The position numbers and the translations under genes were made by a program. The notes below the pieces were generated by a model. It was given only the letters and a program-made list of their open reading frames with translations, had not been told where the DNA came from and did no database searches. A DNA stretch of 64,000 nucleotides. Source: Thermoanaerobacterium sp. PSU-2 (GTDB taxonomy: Bacteria > Bacillota > Thermoanaerobacteria > Thermoanaerobacterales > Thermoanaerobacteraceae). Where the stretch lies: contig NZ_MSQD01000014.1 of assembly GCF_002102475.1 (NCBI RefSeq), positions 1 through 64,000 on the forward strand, read 5' to 3'. Positions 34,439-42,627 of this stretch are shown piece after piece; within the stretch, counting starts at the first letter, position 1; each line of letters starts with the position of its first letter.

Positions 34439-35842
34439 TTACCCTATAGTTCCTTCAAGCTCCAGCTTTATAAGGCGATTAAGCTCAACGGCGTACTCAA
34501 GCGGAAGTGATTTTGCTACAGGCTCTACGAATCCTCTTACGATCATGGACCTTGCCTCATCTTCACTTAATCCTCTTGTCATAAGATAGAATATCTGCTC
34601 ATCGCTGATTCTTCCTACCTTTGCCTCATGCCCTATGTCCACATTGTCGTTTAAAACTTCTATTATAGGCATCGTATCTGATCTCGATATTTCATCTATC
34701 ATAAGGCCTTCACACTGTACAGATGCCTTTGCACCTTCTGCATTAGGCCCTATCCTTAAAAGTCCTCTGTAATTTGTGATTCCACCGTCTTTTGATATGC
34801 TTTTTGCCAATACTTTGGACGATGTATACGGTGCTAAGTGTATCATCTTAGATCCTGTATCTAAATGCTGTCCCTTTGCTGCAAATGTCACACCTGTGTA
34901 TTCAGATTTCGCACCTTTACCTCTTAATACAGACGCCGGATAAAGCATAGTCTTGTGGCTGCCAAAAGAGCCTGATATCCACTCTATGACACCATCTTTA
35001 TCGACTAAAGCTCGCTTTGTATTTAAGTTGTAAGTATTTTTGCTCCAGTTTTCGATAGTAGAGTAGATAAGCCTTGCTCCTTCTTTTACAAAAAGCTCCA
35101 CACAGCCTGCGTGTAAATTGGATACTGCATACTGTGGTGCTGAACACCCTTCTATGAATCTCACTTCGCTGCCTCTATCGGCTATAATAAGCGTGTGCTC
35201 AAACTGCCCTGTTCCTGGTGCATTCATCCTGAAATATGCCTGCAAAGGCACTTCTACTTTCACATTTTCAGGCACGTACACAAATGTGCCACCGCTCCAT
35301 ATGGCCCCGTGTAGCGCCGCAAATTTGTGGTCATTTGGCGTAACATTTTTCGTCATAAAATACTCTTTAATAACGTCAGGGTATTTTTTTAAAGCCGTGT
35401 CCATGTCTTCAAATATTACGCCTTGTTTTGCCAGATTGTCTTTTATGCTGTGGTAAACAACTTCTGAGTCGTACTGTGCACCTACGCCAGATAAAGCCTT
35501 TTTCTCTGCCTCAGGAATGCCCAACTTCTCAAACGTATTTCGTATGTCTTCAGGTACTTCGTCCCATGAGTTTTTTAATTTAGCGTCAGGGCTTAGATAT
35601 GCTACAATGGAGTTTATGTCAAGCTGACTTAAATCAACGCCCCATGTAGGCATTGGCTTGCTTTCATATATTTCAAGAGATTTTAAGCGAAAGTCTCTCA
35701 TCCACTTAGGCTCATTTTTTCTTTCGGATATCTCCTCAACGATCTTTTTAGAAAGCCCCTTTTCCGTCTTGTACGAATACCTGACTTCGTTTTTTATGTT
35801 GTACCTGGAAAAATCTATATCATTAACAATGGTCTTTTTCAT
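34439..35842 (-). CDS. sufB: SufB Fe-S assembly scaffold
   Basis: The start is ATG 35842 (MKKTIVNDIDFSRYNIK) with AGGGGTGA upstream, giving the usual 467 aa; a longer frame to 35947 runs into sufC. TFVYVPENVKVEVPLQAYFR and SDTMPIIEVLNDNVDIGHEA are standard SufB sequence. It is the scaffold on which the cluster forms with SufC ATPase and SufD. Confidence 0.96.
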   Translation of the reverse strand: MKKTIVNDIDFSRYNIKNEVRYSYKTEKGLSKKIVEEISERKNEPKWMRDFRLKSLEIYESKPMPTWGVDLSQLDINSIVAYLSPDAKLKNSWDEVPEDIRNTFEKLGIPEAEKKALSGVGAQYDSEVVYHSIKDNLAKQGVIFEDMDTALKKYPDVIKEYFMTKNVTPNDHKFAALHGAIWSGGTFVYVPENVKVEVPLQAYFRMNAPGTGQFEHTLIIADRGSEVRFIEGCSAPQYAVSNLHAGCVELFVKEGARLIYSTIENWSKNTYNLNTKRALVDKDGVIEWISGSFGSHKTMLYPASVLRGKGAKSEYTGVTFAAKGQHLDTGSKMIHLAPYTSSKVLAKSISKDGGITNYRGLLRIGPNAEGAKASVQCEGLMIDEISRSDTMPIIEVLNDNVDIGHEAKVGRISDEQIFYLMTRGLSEDEARSMIVRGFVEPVAKSLPLEYAVELNRLIKLELEGTIG

Positions 35843-35855
35843 CTGATTCACCCCT

Positions 35856-36608
35856 TTATGACAGAACTTCGTCCAGTATAGACTCGTATCCTGTCTTCTC
35901 CAGCTCCTTCGCCAGATTTTTGTCTCCTTCTTTGACAATTCTTCCATGTGCCAGTACGGATATTACGTCTGGCTCTAAGTAATCCAATATCCTATTGTAA
36001 TGAGTTATAATTAGTATTGACATATCTTCTGTCTTCAATTTCCTTACTGTCTCAGCAACAATCCTTAAAGCGTCTATGTCAAGGCCTGAATCTATTTCAT
36101 CCAACATGACAAGCTTTGGATTTAACATAGCCATCTGCAAGATCTCACTTTTCTTCTTTTCTCCGCCAGAAAAACCTACGTTTAAGTACCTTGTCCTGTA
36201 CTCCTGCTTCATGTCCAGCATATCCATCTTTTCCTTCATGCTTTTTGCAAATTGCAGCATAGGCATGTTTTTATTTGTAACTGCATTTAAAGAAGTCCTT
36301 ATGAAATTATCTACCGTAATCCCTGGTATTTCCTCAGGGGATTGGAACGATAAAAATATGCCTTTCTTCGCCCTTTCGTTTACTTTGAGGTTTACGATAT
36401 TTTCCCCTTCAAAAAGTATCTCACCATCTGTAACTGTGTAATGTGGATTTCCCATTATTACATTGCAGAGGGTACTTTTTCCGCTGCCGTTAGGGCCCAT
36501 AATAGCGTGTATTTCTCCTCTTTTTATAGTCAAATTAAGTCCTTTTAATATCTCTTTGCCGTCCACTTCTGCTTTGACATTTTTTATTTCTAACAAATTG
36601 TCCTTCAT
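35856..36608 (-). CDS. sufC: SufC ABC-type ATPase
   Basis: 250 aa. Walker [10 protein letters not shown], signature [14 protein letters not shown], Walker [13 protein letters not shown]. It powers the SufBCD scaffold. First gene of sufCBDSU, with GGGAG before the ATG. Confidence 0.97.
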   Translation of the reverse strand: MKDNLLEIKNVKAEVDGKEILKGLNLTIKRGEIHAIMGPNGSGKSTLCNVIMGNPHYTVTDGEILFEGENIVNLKVNERAKKGIFLSFQSPEEIPGITVDNFIRTSLNAVTNKNMPMLQFAKSMKEKMDMLDMKQEYRTRYLNVGFSGGEKKKSEILQMAMLNPKLVMLDEIDSGLDIDALRIVAETVRKLKTEDMSILIITHYNRILDYLEPDVISVLAHGRIVKEGDKNLAKELEKTGYESILDEVLS

Positions 36609-36663
36609 ATTTACACTCCCTTTTTAATTCCTACTATTTTAATGGGATTACTTCCATGTTTTA

Positions 36664-36691
36664 ATTATACCCTAATATTAAAAAAAATCAA
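36664..36691 (-). promoter_or_regulatory. suf operon promoter
   Basis: On the - strand TTGATT (36691-36686), 16-nt spacer, TATAAT (36669-36664), about 55 nt before sufC. I saw no clear IscR/SufR-type dyad. Confidence 0.7.
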
Positions 36692-36862
36692 TAAATATAT
36701 GAAAAATATAATCATTGTTTATTTTTCCCTTGTGTAACATAATCTATAGCGAAGAAAAATAATATGGATTTAAAAAATTTACTTCTTTTACTTTTATCAA
36801 TATAAAATCTTTGATAAAATAAAATTAAGTTTTTATTTTTCAAAATTATACAAAAACGGGGT

Positions 36863-37174
36863 ATGATGATGAAAAAACCATTAATTAGAATTTTAATTGA
36901 TCGACTATTATATTTGTTAATTGCATCATATGGAATTATCAAGGTATTTATCGTTAAAGGTGTTATAGACAAAATATTCTTATTTACAATATTCATTTCA
37001 TTCTCTTATGAATTTTACAAAACTTTTAACCACCAAACCAAATTCAAATGATAAAAAATTAATGCTATTTTGTCCACTTTAATAATTTTCATAGGTTTTG
37101 CTATGGCCGGCTGGACGAGATACAAGCAAGCTTTGCATGATATAATTGCTGGTACTTTTGTAATAAAAAGTTGA
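36863..37174 (+). pseudogene. Degraded RDD-family membrane protein gene
   Basis: The first part (36863-37051, MKKPLIRILIDRLLYLLIA...) is the usual first helix of an RDD protein. After a stop, the other conserved end of the family appears in another frame (about 37062-37174): FIGFAMAGWTRYKQALHDII then AGTFVIKS. The middle GTTLGKK segment is missing. The gene therefore looks deleted and frameshifted. No functional product is expected. Confidence 0.65.
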
Positions 37175-37199
37175 ACTTTTCAAATGGAGGAGGAGCAAA

Positions 37200-37373
37200 T
37201 TGCTGAAACTTTTTATAAGGGCATTGATTTCTAGTTTAATTTTTACACTGTTAATGTTTCTGTTATTAAAAAAAGAAAAAAGTGACTATAAAAAGAAGAG
37301 TTTAAAGCAATTCGCCTTTATGTTCTTAGTTTATTTCATATCATATATGCTTATTAGCTTGCTCATCAAGTAA
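37200..37373 (+). CDS. Small two-helix membrane protein, 57 aa
   Basis: TTG 37200 with GGAGGAGGAG (37186-37195) 4 nt upstream. Two hydrophobic segments (LFIRALISSLIFTLLMFLLL and FAFMFLVYFISYMLISLLI) flank a short Lys-rich loop. It lies between the RDD remnant and a DUF5673-like gene. Function unknown; the start is inferred from the ribosome site alone. Confidence 0.5.
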   Translation: MLKLFIRALISSLIFTLLMFLLLKKEKSDYKKKSLKQFAFMFLVYFISYMLISLLIK

Positions 37374-37409
37374 AAATTTTAAAATTTTTCCGAAGGAGTA
37401 TCATTGTAA

Positions 37410-37955
37410 ATGAATAGAAAGAACATTATAACAATAATTATTGCTGTGTTAATAATGGCCTTTGGATTAATTATAGGATCATTAAGCAGATATAACATCT
37501 TAGAAAAAATTTTTTCTGTTCTCTTAGTTGCAGCAATACTGGCTTTAATATACGATACATATTTTCTTTTCAAAGATAAAAGATATTTTGGAAAAGCAAA
37601 ATGGATAGTAAAATCAAGTAATAATACATTACTGCTTACAATCAGCTTGTATTGTATCTTAATACCGGCTTTAAGCATTGATTCTAAAAGCTCTCTGCAC
37701 ACCATGCTTATCTCAATTATCTTTGTATCTGGACTAATCCCCTTTCTTCATTCCATATTAAAAGACGGAATAAATGAAAAAGGCATATTTCATTGGGGCA
37801 CTTTATACACATGGGATAAAATTCAAAGCTACAGCTTTACAGACAATTTCTTAGTCATTGCTTTAAATTCCGCCACTAATAAAATCAAATTAATTGTCAA
37901 AAAAGAAGATAAAGAAAATATTAAACTCTTATTAAAAGAGCATATAAAGCGCTAA
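37410..37955 (+). CDS. Membrane protein with DUF5673-like C-terminal domain
   Basis: 181 aa with four hydrophobic segments, then a soluble tail INEKGIFHWGTLYTWDKIQS that resembles DUF5673/PH-like domains (start of GIxxxGxxxxWxxI pattern). ATG 37410 has GAAGGAG upstream. Function unknown. It is in line with the RDD remnant and the small membrane gene. Confidence 0.65.
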   Translation: MNRKNIITIIIAVLIMAFGLIIGSLSRYNILEKIFSVLLVAAILALIYDTYFLFKDKRYFGKAKWIVKSSNNTLLLTISLYCILIPALSIDSKSSLHTMLISIIFVSGLIPFLHSILKDGINEKGIFHWGTLYTWDKIQSYSFTDNFLVIALNSATNKIKLIVKKEDKENIKLLLKEHIKR

Positions 37956-37982
37956 CATCAATCAACAAATAAAATAACAAGC

Positions 37983-38011
37983 CACGAAAAAACCGAGATT
38001 TACTCTCGGTT
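37983..38011 (-). terminator. Terminator after the GroES-like gene
   Basis: AACCGAGA (37991-37998) and TCTCGGTT (38004-38011) are inverted; on the - strand a T run follows. The hairpin overlaps the stop codon. Confidence 0.85.
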
Positions 38012-38294
38012 ATATTTCATCTACATCCACGTATTTAGCTATTATATCGTCAACAGGAATTATCAAATACTCGGTATCGCCGTGCTTTATCTTAGTACCA
38101 GAAAATTCTTTGTATATGACTCTATCGCCTATTGATATCTCATCTGTGGCACCGGCTGCAAGGCCTTCCACAATTCCTTCATGAAGCTTTTCTTGTGCGT
38201 TTCTTGGGATTATTATGCCGCCAACTTTTTTATCTCCTTCAGCTTCTTCAAGCCTTATAAGTGCGTTACCATTTACTGGTTGTATCTTTTCCAT
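38010..38294 (-). CDS. GroES-like co-chaperonin, orphan
   Basis: 94 aa from ATG 38294 (MEKIQPVNGNALIRLEEAEG), chosen because AGAAAGG is about 9 nt upstream. GGIIIPRNAQEKLHEGIVEG and GDRVIYKEFSGTKIKHGDTEYLII are Cpn10 features, including the mobile loop. No groEL follows; the neighbour is the glutaredoxin fusion 36 nt upstream, so this is not the usual groESL operon. It is probably a second, specialised GroES. Confidence 0.85.
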   Translation of the reverse strand: MEKIQPVNGNALIRLEEAEGDKKVGGIIIPRNAQEKLHEGIVEGLAAGATDEISIGDRVIYKEFSGTKIKHGDTEYLIIPVDDIIAKYVDVDEI

Positions 38295-38330
38295 GTACAT
38301 CATCCTTTCTATTATATTTATAAATAATTT

Positions 38331-38906
38331 TTATCCTTGGATACCTAATAGTGTGTTTAATCTGGCCTTATCAAATCCCACTACTATTGTACCATCTATG
38401 TCCGTCTGTGGCACACCTCTTTGTCCGCTTCTCCTTACAAGTTCTTCAGCAGCACCAGGATTTTTGGTCACATCTACTTCTCTAAATGGTATATTGTTTT
38501 GCCTCAAGTACGACTTTGTGGCGCTGCACCACGGGCACGAAGGCGATGTGTAGACAATAACCCTATGGTATTTTTTTGATCCATCGCTTGACTTTACAGG
38601 CGATGTAGTAAGCAACTTTTCGTAATAATCTTCTGTCTGTACGCCGTAGACTATCTGCTGTACTTTCCCGTCACCGTAAGCAATTAAAGCAGGTACAGCA
38701 GTAATGCCAAATTCTGTGTGCAATACTACTTCTGACGCATTTACTGCATAGACTTTTACATCTTTGTTTTTATCGCTGAATTTCTTTAAATTATCTAACG
38801 CCTCTAAACTTTTTTGAGATTTATTAGAGTAAAATAACAGCATGAAGAAATCTGCCGACTTTTTTATGTCCTCAAATTCACTCCTGTCCTTTATAAAGCT
38901 TAACAT
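38331..38906 (-). CDS. Thioredoxin-fold / glutaredoxin fusion, 191 aa
   Basis: ATG 38906 with AGAGGTG upstream. The N-terminal half is a thioredoxin fold lacking the CxxC pair (DFFMLLFYSNKSQKSLEALD; cis-Pro in ITAVPALIAYG). The C-terminal half is a glutaredoxin with CPWC (YTSPSCPWCSATKSYL) and GVPQTDIDG. It is likely a thiol-disulfide reductase; the first domain may serve for docking. In operon with the GroES-like gene. Confidence 0.85.
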   Translation of the reverse strand: MLSFIKDRSEFEDIKKSADFFMLLFYSNKSQKSLEALDNLKKFSDKNKDVKVYAVNASEVVLHTEFGITAVPALIAYGDGKVQQIVYGVQTEDYYEKLLTTSPVKSSDGSKKYHRVIVYTSPSCPWCSATKSYLRQNNIPFREVDVTKNPGAAEELVRRSGQRGVPQTDIDGTIVVGFDKARLNTLLGIQG

Positions 38907-38981
38907 GCACAACACCTCTTACAATCGTATATAAGTCGCGGGTTTATACCCCCCAATGGTAACTGGTTTAATCTACAATAT

Positions 38982-39010
38982 ATTATATTCACACTGCATT
39001 AAAATGTCAA
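38982..39010 (-). promoter_or_regulatory. Promoter of the glutaredoxin-GroES unit
   Basis: On the - strand TTGACA (39010-39005), 17-nt spacer, TATAAT (38987-38982): full consensus sigma-A. Confidence 0.88.
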
Positions 39011-39032
39011 CATATCAAATACCACGAGAACA

Positions 39033-39062
39033 GTATATGTTTATATAAGCTAATGTATACTA
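39033..39062 (+). promoter_or_regulatory. Sigma-G-like promoter of sspH
   Basis: GTATA (39033-39037), 18 nt, TATACTA (39056-39062), one base off the forespore sigma-G -10 consensus CATACTA, 24 nt before the gene. Confidence 0.55.
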
Positions 39063-39086
39063 TCTATAAGGAAAGGAGTTGTTTTT

Positions 39087-39275
39087 ATGAAATATGAAAG
39101 AGCTGAAGAAATATACAATTCTCCATCAAATTATGAAGTTGTCTATGATGGTCAGGCAGTATGGATAAATTCTCTAAATCCCAATAAAAAATACGCTAAT
39201 ATCAAATTTTTGCACGACAACGCCGTCATGGATGTTCCTGTCGGTTTTTTGGTGGAAGGCAAAAAATTAAGCTAA
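39087..39275 (+). CDS. sspH: Small acid-soluble spore protein, H type
   Basis: 62 aa. MKYERAEEIYNSPSNYEVVY then DGQAVWINSLN is the SspH family pattern. These minor SASPs are made in the forespore. AAGGAG lies 9 nt before the ATG. It shows that the organism sporulates. Confidence 0.88.
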   Translation: MKYERAEEIYNSPSNYEVVYDGQAVWINSLNPNKKYANIKFLHDNAVMDVPVGFLVEGKKLS

Positions 39276-39316
39276 AAACAAGGGCAGCCTTTCTCAATTA
39301 CAGAAAATAGCTGCCC
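39275..39316 (-). terminator. Terminator after the DUF438 gene
   Basis: GGGCAGC (39282-39288) and GCTGCCC (39310-39316) are inverted; on the - strand TTGTTTTT follows. Confidence 0.75.
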
Positions 39317-39322
39317 CTCATC

Positions 39323-40543
39323 TTATGACATTAATCGTTTTTCTCCTTCCAAGGCTTTAATAGGTCCTATATCTTGTGTGACTTCCAATGTTCCTAAATA
39401 CTCTCCATCTTTGTCTCTTACAGCAAAATACCTGATGTACACGTATTTGTTCCCCATTTTTATCCAGAAATCTTCATGACTCTTTTTCCCTGATTTAAAA
39501 TCCCTCAAAAGTTCTTCTACTACATGGACACTGGCAGGCGGATGGCAATACTGAACCTTTCTGCCTATTACAGCCTTCGTCCTGGCAAAAATCCTGTCTT
39601 TCCCATTCGAAAAATACCTTACCACATCATCTTTGTCAACAAACGTCACATCAAAAGGCAAATTATCAAATATGGCACCTATCTCTTCCACCTTCAAAAC
39701 ACCTGTGTCAAATTTAATATATCCATGCTGTGCATCATTTGCAAGTTTTCCTTCTTCTTTAGCCTTTAAACTTTCCCTTTTTGGTTTCCACTTTGACTCA
39801 GGTGATATTAAGCAATATCCGATTTCGTCACTTTCATCCATGATATTTACCCATTCATCCTCAGTAAGCGTATCCAAAGCCATCGGGAGAAGTATGTTCT
39901 CCTCTTTGAATATCATCTCTATTATCTTATTGATAAGCTTATTTAGCTTATCTTCAATTGCACCTTTTTTAGACTCATTGTATTCTTTTAAATCCCCGAT
40001 GGTGGATTTTAAAAGCTCTCTAATTTCATCGTCCACACCCCACATGACACTTGGAGGACCTGTTATTCCGTACTTCTCCAGATATGGAAACAAAAGATTT
40101 TCTTTCCTTGAATAATGTTTATCAATATCCATGAGAAGATTTATATTTCCCAAAAGCTTTGATATGCTCTCTTGTGTGCCATTGCGTTTAAAATCCTCTA
40201 ATGTTGGCCTTAAATTTTCATTTATATGTTTTTCAATTGCTCTATTTTCTTCCTTAAATGTATGAACCGGATGTCCGGGTATAGTCTCAGGTTTCTTTAG
40301 CTGCTCCAATGACTCTCTGAAAACAGCCGCATGAACATCGCAAAGCCTTTGAATTTCCTTTACAGAAAGCCCCTCGTTCATAAGCTCCTGTTCTATCTGA
40401 GACAATTCTGTATGCGTAATGCCGTCTATTACGTCTTTGAATTTTTGCTTCACCTCATCCACCGATTTGCCTTTGTGAAGCTCTCTTATCACTTCTTTTA
40501 AAAGCTCTTGCCTGTGCTCTCTATTGTTTATAAGCTCACTCAT
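39323..40543 (-). CDS. DUF438 / hemerythrin-like / PAS protein
   Basis: 406 aa. An N-terminal DUF438 (about 1-85), a hemerythrin-like four-helix region with PGHPVHTFKEEN (H residues near 105), DKHYSRKENLLFPYLEKYG and FKEENILLPMAL, and a C-terminal PAS domain (FDNLPFDVTFVDKDDVVRYF). The His/Glu set can bind a di-iron site, so it may sense or handle O2 or NO. The promoter carries a CRP/FNR-type dyad at 40664-40677. Confidence 0.88.
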   Translation of the reverse strand: MSELINNREHRQELLKEVIRELHKGKSVDEVKQKFKDVIDGITHTELSQIEQELMNEGLSVKEIQRLCDVHAAVFRESLEQLKKPETIPGHPVHTFKEENRAIEKHINENLRPTLEDFKRNGTQESISKLLGNINLLMDIDKHYSRKENLLFPYLEKYGITGPPSVMWGVDDEIRELLKSTIGDLKEYNESKKGAIEDKLNKLINKIIEMIFKEENILLPMALDTLTEDEWVNIMDESDEIGYCLISPESKWKPKRESLKAKEEGKLANDAQHGYIKFDTGVLKVEEIGAIFDNLPFDVTFVDKDDVVRYFSNGKDRIFARTKAVIGRKVQYCHPPASVHVVEELLRDFKSGKKSHEDFWIKMGNKYVYIRYFAVRDKDGEYLGTLEVTQDIGPIKALEGEKRLMS

Positions 40544-40636
40544 AGTAAATCCTCCTTTCTTAAATTATTATCTAATTGTTGCATTCATATTTATTATGCC
40601 GTCTATCTTCTTATTTAAAACAGATGTCTCAACTTA

Positions 40637-40677
40637 ATTTTACCTCAAAATACAGTTATTACTGTGATATAAATCAC
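40637..40677 (-). promoter_or_regulatory. CRP/FNR-type site and promoter of the DUF438 gene
   Basis: GTGATATAAATCAC (40664-40677) is a perfect GTGAT-N4-ATCAC dyad. A - strand TAAAAT at 40642-40637 would place the start near 40630, so the dyad is centred about 40.5 nt upstream: class II activator geometry. Confidence 0.6.
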
Positions 40678-41654
40678 TACTTTAAAAATAATTTATCCTT
40701 GCTTACATGCTTTGCCAATCTATCGTACACAAATTCTTTCATGTACTTTTCATTTTTATATGTAAATACTCCATCCTTTACCTCCGTATCGTAGCAAAAT
40801 ACAAATGATGTTTCTTTAAGCTTTTCCACTTTTTTAGCCTGCTCCTTTACCATCCTAAATGCACCTATATTAAAGTCGTATATATCTTGAAGTGGCAATT
40901 CTTCGTACAATTTATCTATAAAGTCCGAATATATCTTTTCAAAACCATCAACATACATGATAGGTTCTAACGATATTCTCACTTTTACTCCTTTTTCAAT
41001 AGCCTTTCTTATGGCCATTATCCTTTTGTCAAGGGATGGAGTAGAAGTCTCATAAATCGAAATCACTTCCTGAGGTAAAAGGGACCACGAAAATATTACA
41101 TTATTAGGAATCGCTGTAGATTCAAAAAACGCCGCATTAGCACATTTTGTCCTTATCTCCATCAACAAGTTTTCATTAGTCGTTGCGTATGAAATCCACA
41201 TAGACGCAAAGCTTGTCAACGGCTCAAACGCCAATAAATCTGTCTCATATGATATGCTTAAATATATCCTTTTGTCACAAGAAAGTTTGTCAACCTCATC
41301 AAAAAAGTCTTCTAAATTGACAAAAAAAACGATATTAGCCGATGGATACATGCCTTGAAGATAACAGTAATCGCAAGAGTAAATGCAGTTTAAGACATTC
41401 GAAGTATGGTAAAACTCATCAATCCCAAAGTTTTCGCACATCTCAGAACCTCTGTATATAAAATCGTACCTTTTCTTTGCCAGTATTATATTTGGATATT
41501 TCTTTTGCATGACATAATTCTGCCTTTGCCTTAAAAATAAGTCGCTATACCTTTGGATTTCAATAACAGTACTTCTTTTCAATGCATTTAATATTTTCTC
41601 TGTAGTAGAGTGGTTTAAAACATCTTTTTCAACGTAAACATGAGAAAACTTCAT
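40677..41654 (-). CDS. SPL-family radical SAM protein lacking the catalytic Cys
   Basis: 325 aa. NCIYSCDYCYLQGMYPSANI gives the CxxxCxxC cluster near residue 90. TSTPSLDKRIMAIRKAIEKG and DGFEKIYSDFIDKL match spore photoproduct lyase. In B. subtilis SPL the H-donor Cys141 lies in CTSD; here the aligned residues are YETD, so the Cys is missing. It may be a diverged SPL or an SPL-like enzyme with another substrate. Not in an operon with its neighbours. Confidence 0.82.
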   Translation of the reverse strand: MKFSHVYVEKDVLNHSTTEKILNALKRSTVIEIQRYSDLFLRQRQNYVMQKKYPNIILAKKRYDFIYRGSEMCENFGIDEFYHTSNVLNCIYSCDYCYLQGMYPSANIVFFVNLEDFFDEVDKLSCDKRIYLSISYETDLLAFEPLTSFASMWISYATTNENLLMEIRTKCANAAFFESTAIPNNVIFSWSLLPQEVISIYETSTPSLDKRIMAIRKAIEKGVKVRISLEPIMYVDGFEKIYSDFIDKLYEELPLQDIYDFNIGAFRMVKEQAKKVEKLKETSFVFCYDTEVKDGVFTYKNEKYMKEFVYDRLAKHVSKDKLFLK

Positions 41655-41712
41655 ATGCCATTCATCCTCTCAAAGTGTATAAAGATAAACAAAAAAGCGC
41701 CCATAGCGCCAT

Positions 41713-42318
41713 TTAAACATCATTAAGCTTGTGTATATCTAAAAGCAGCTTCACATCTGCTTCTCTTTCAAGTATGTGGTCATTCAAAACGTCAAATTTT
41801 TTATCTATCCTCTTAAAATTCAATTCAAACTTGCCAAGTTGGCTTGTGTGCTTTGTGACTTCTTCAAATGTATGCTTTAAGATGTACTCAACATCACTTT
41901 GCTGCCTTTCAAGGTTGTATAGTCTATTTTCAACACCATCAAGCCTCTTGTCCATGCCATCAAGTCTATTTTCAACACCATCAAGCCTCTTATCCATGCC
42001 ATCAAGCCTATTCTCAACACCATCAAGCCTCTTGTCAATCTCGTCAAGTCTATATTCAACACCGTCAAACCTCTTATCCATGCCATCAAGCCTATTTTCA
42101 ACACTATCAAGCCTGCTTTCAACACCGTCAAGCCTTTTTTCTACATTGTCAAGTCTTTTTTCTACATTGTCCAACCTTTTATCCATATTGTCCAGTCTTT
42201 TGTCTACGTCGTCCAATCTCTTTTCAACGCTGACAAGTCTTCCGTCCATGTTTTCCAGTTTTAGATCAATCGAGTCAAATCTTTGAAGCACCAAAGTCAT
42301 GAACTCTTCATTTGTCAA
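41713..42318 (-). CDS. Heptad-repeat coiled-coil protein, 201 aa
   Basis: From about residue 25 to 125 the protein is built from perfect 7-residue units such as RLDGVEN and RLDGMDK, an extended coiled coil, followed by a helical tail. ATG 42318; promoter at 42351-42379. The DNA is a 42-bp tandem repeat over about 41936-42230, prone to length change. Function unknown; such proteins often have a structural or phage-tail-fibre-like look, but there are no phage genes here. Confidence 0.8.
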   Translation of the reverse strand: MTNEEFMTLVLQRFDSIDLKLENMDGRLVSVEKRLDDVDKRLDNMDKRLDNVEKRLDNVEKRLDGVESRLDSVENRLDGMDKRFDGVEYRLDEIDKRLDGVENRLDGMDKRLDGVENRLDGMDKRLDGVENRLYNLERQQSDVEYILKHTFEEVTKHTSQLGKFELNFKRIDKKFDVLNDHILEREADVKLLLDIHKLNDV

Positions 42319-42350
42319 GGTTTTTTCCCTCCCCTTGTACCTTTGTGTCC

Positions 42351-42379
42351 ATTATAACACACCCAAAAATCACAAGCAA
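42351..42379 (-). promoter_or_regulatory. Promoter of the coiled-coil gene
   Basis: On the - strand TTGCTT (42379-42374), 17-nt spacer, TATAAT (42356-42351). Confidence 0.7.
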
Positions 42380-42433
42380 TGAAATAATTTAAGTAAAATT
42401 TTTTAGTTAATCGTTTATAAAAATTTTTCTATA

Positions 42434-42462
42434 TTGACAAACTAATAGTGATAATATATCAT
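42434..42462 (+). promoter_or_regulatory. adhE promoter
   Basis: TTGACA (42434-42439), 17-nt spacer, TATCAT (42457-42462). It gives an adhE leader of about 160 nt. Confidence 0.75.
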
Positions 42463-42472
42463 ATAAGTGTAA

Positions 42473-42579
42473 GGTGATTGTTAAATGAATAACAAAAATT
42501 ATTTACATCATACGGTCCAAGATTCAATCCATTCAGGCAAATTTCCTATTAAAATGCTTGAATAACAAGTACAATCACC
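42473..42579 (+). repeat. Long-range 9-bp inverted repeat in the adhE leader
   Basis: GGTGATTGT (42473-42481) and ACAATCACC (42571-42579) are exact reverse complements about 90 nt apart and bracket the small reading frame 42485-42565. They could close a long stem in the mRNA. Confidence 0.5.
42485..42565 (+). CDS. Possible 26-aa leader peptide upstream of adhE
   Basis: ATG 42485 has AAGGTG about 8 nt upstream. The product MNNKNYLHHTVQDSIHSGKF then PIKMLE ends at 42565. It lies between the promoter and the Rex-type site in the untranslated leader. The ribosome site itself is part of the long inverted repeat, so translation and folding would compete. No homology known to me. Confidence 0.4.
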   Translation: MNNKNYLHHTVQDSIHSGKFPIKMLE

Positions 42580-42596
42580 CTAAATATAAAGATTTA

Positions 42597-42614
42597 TTGT
42601 TAATAAATTAACAC
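42597..42614 (+). promoter_or_regulatory. Rex-type operator before adhE
   Basis: TTGTTAATAAATTAACAC matches the Rex consensus TTGTTAA-N4-TTAACAA except for the last base. It touches the ribosome site (GGAGG). Rex represses adhE in related clostridia when NADH/NAD+ is low; a site here, far downstream of the promoter, would act as a roadblock or control a second promoter. Confidence 0.75.
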
Positions 42615-42627
42615 GGAGGTGTTTATC

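Noticed and set aside
36712..36996. 94-aa - strand frame upstream of the suf operon
   Set aside because: Very AT-rich composition, no ribosome site, and it runs over the start of the RDD remnant on the other strand.
41729..42286. 185-aa frame opposite the coiled-coil gene
   Set aside because: It is the antisense shadow of the heptad repeat; the - strand gene has promoter and ribosome site.
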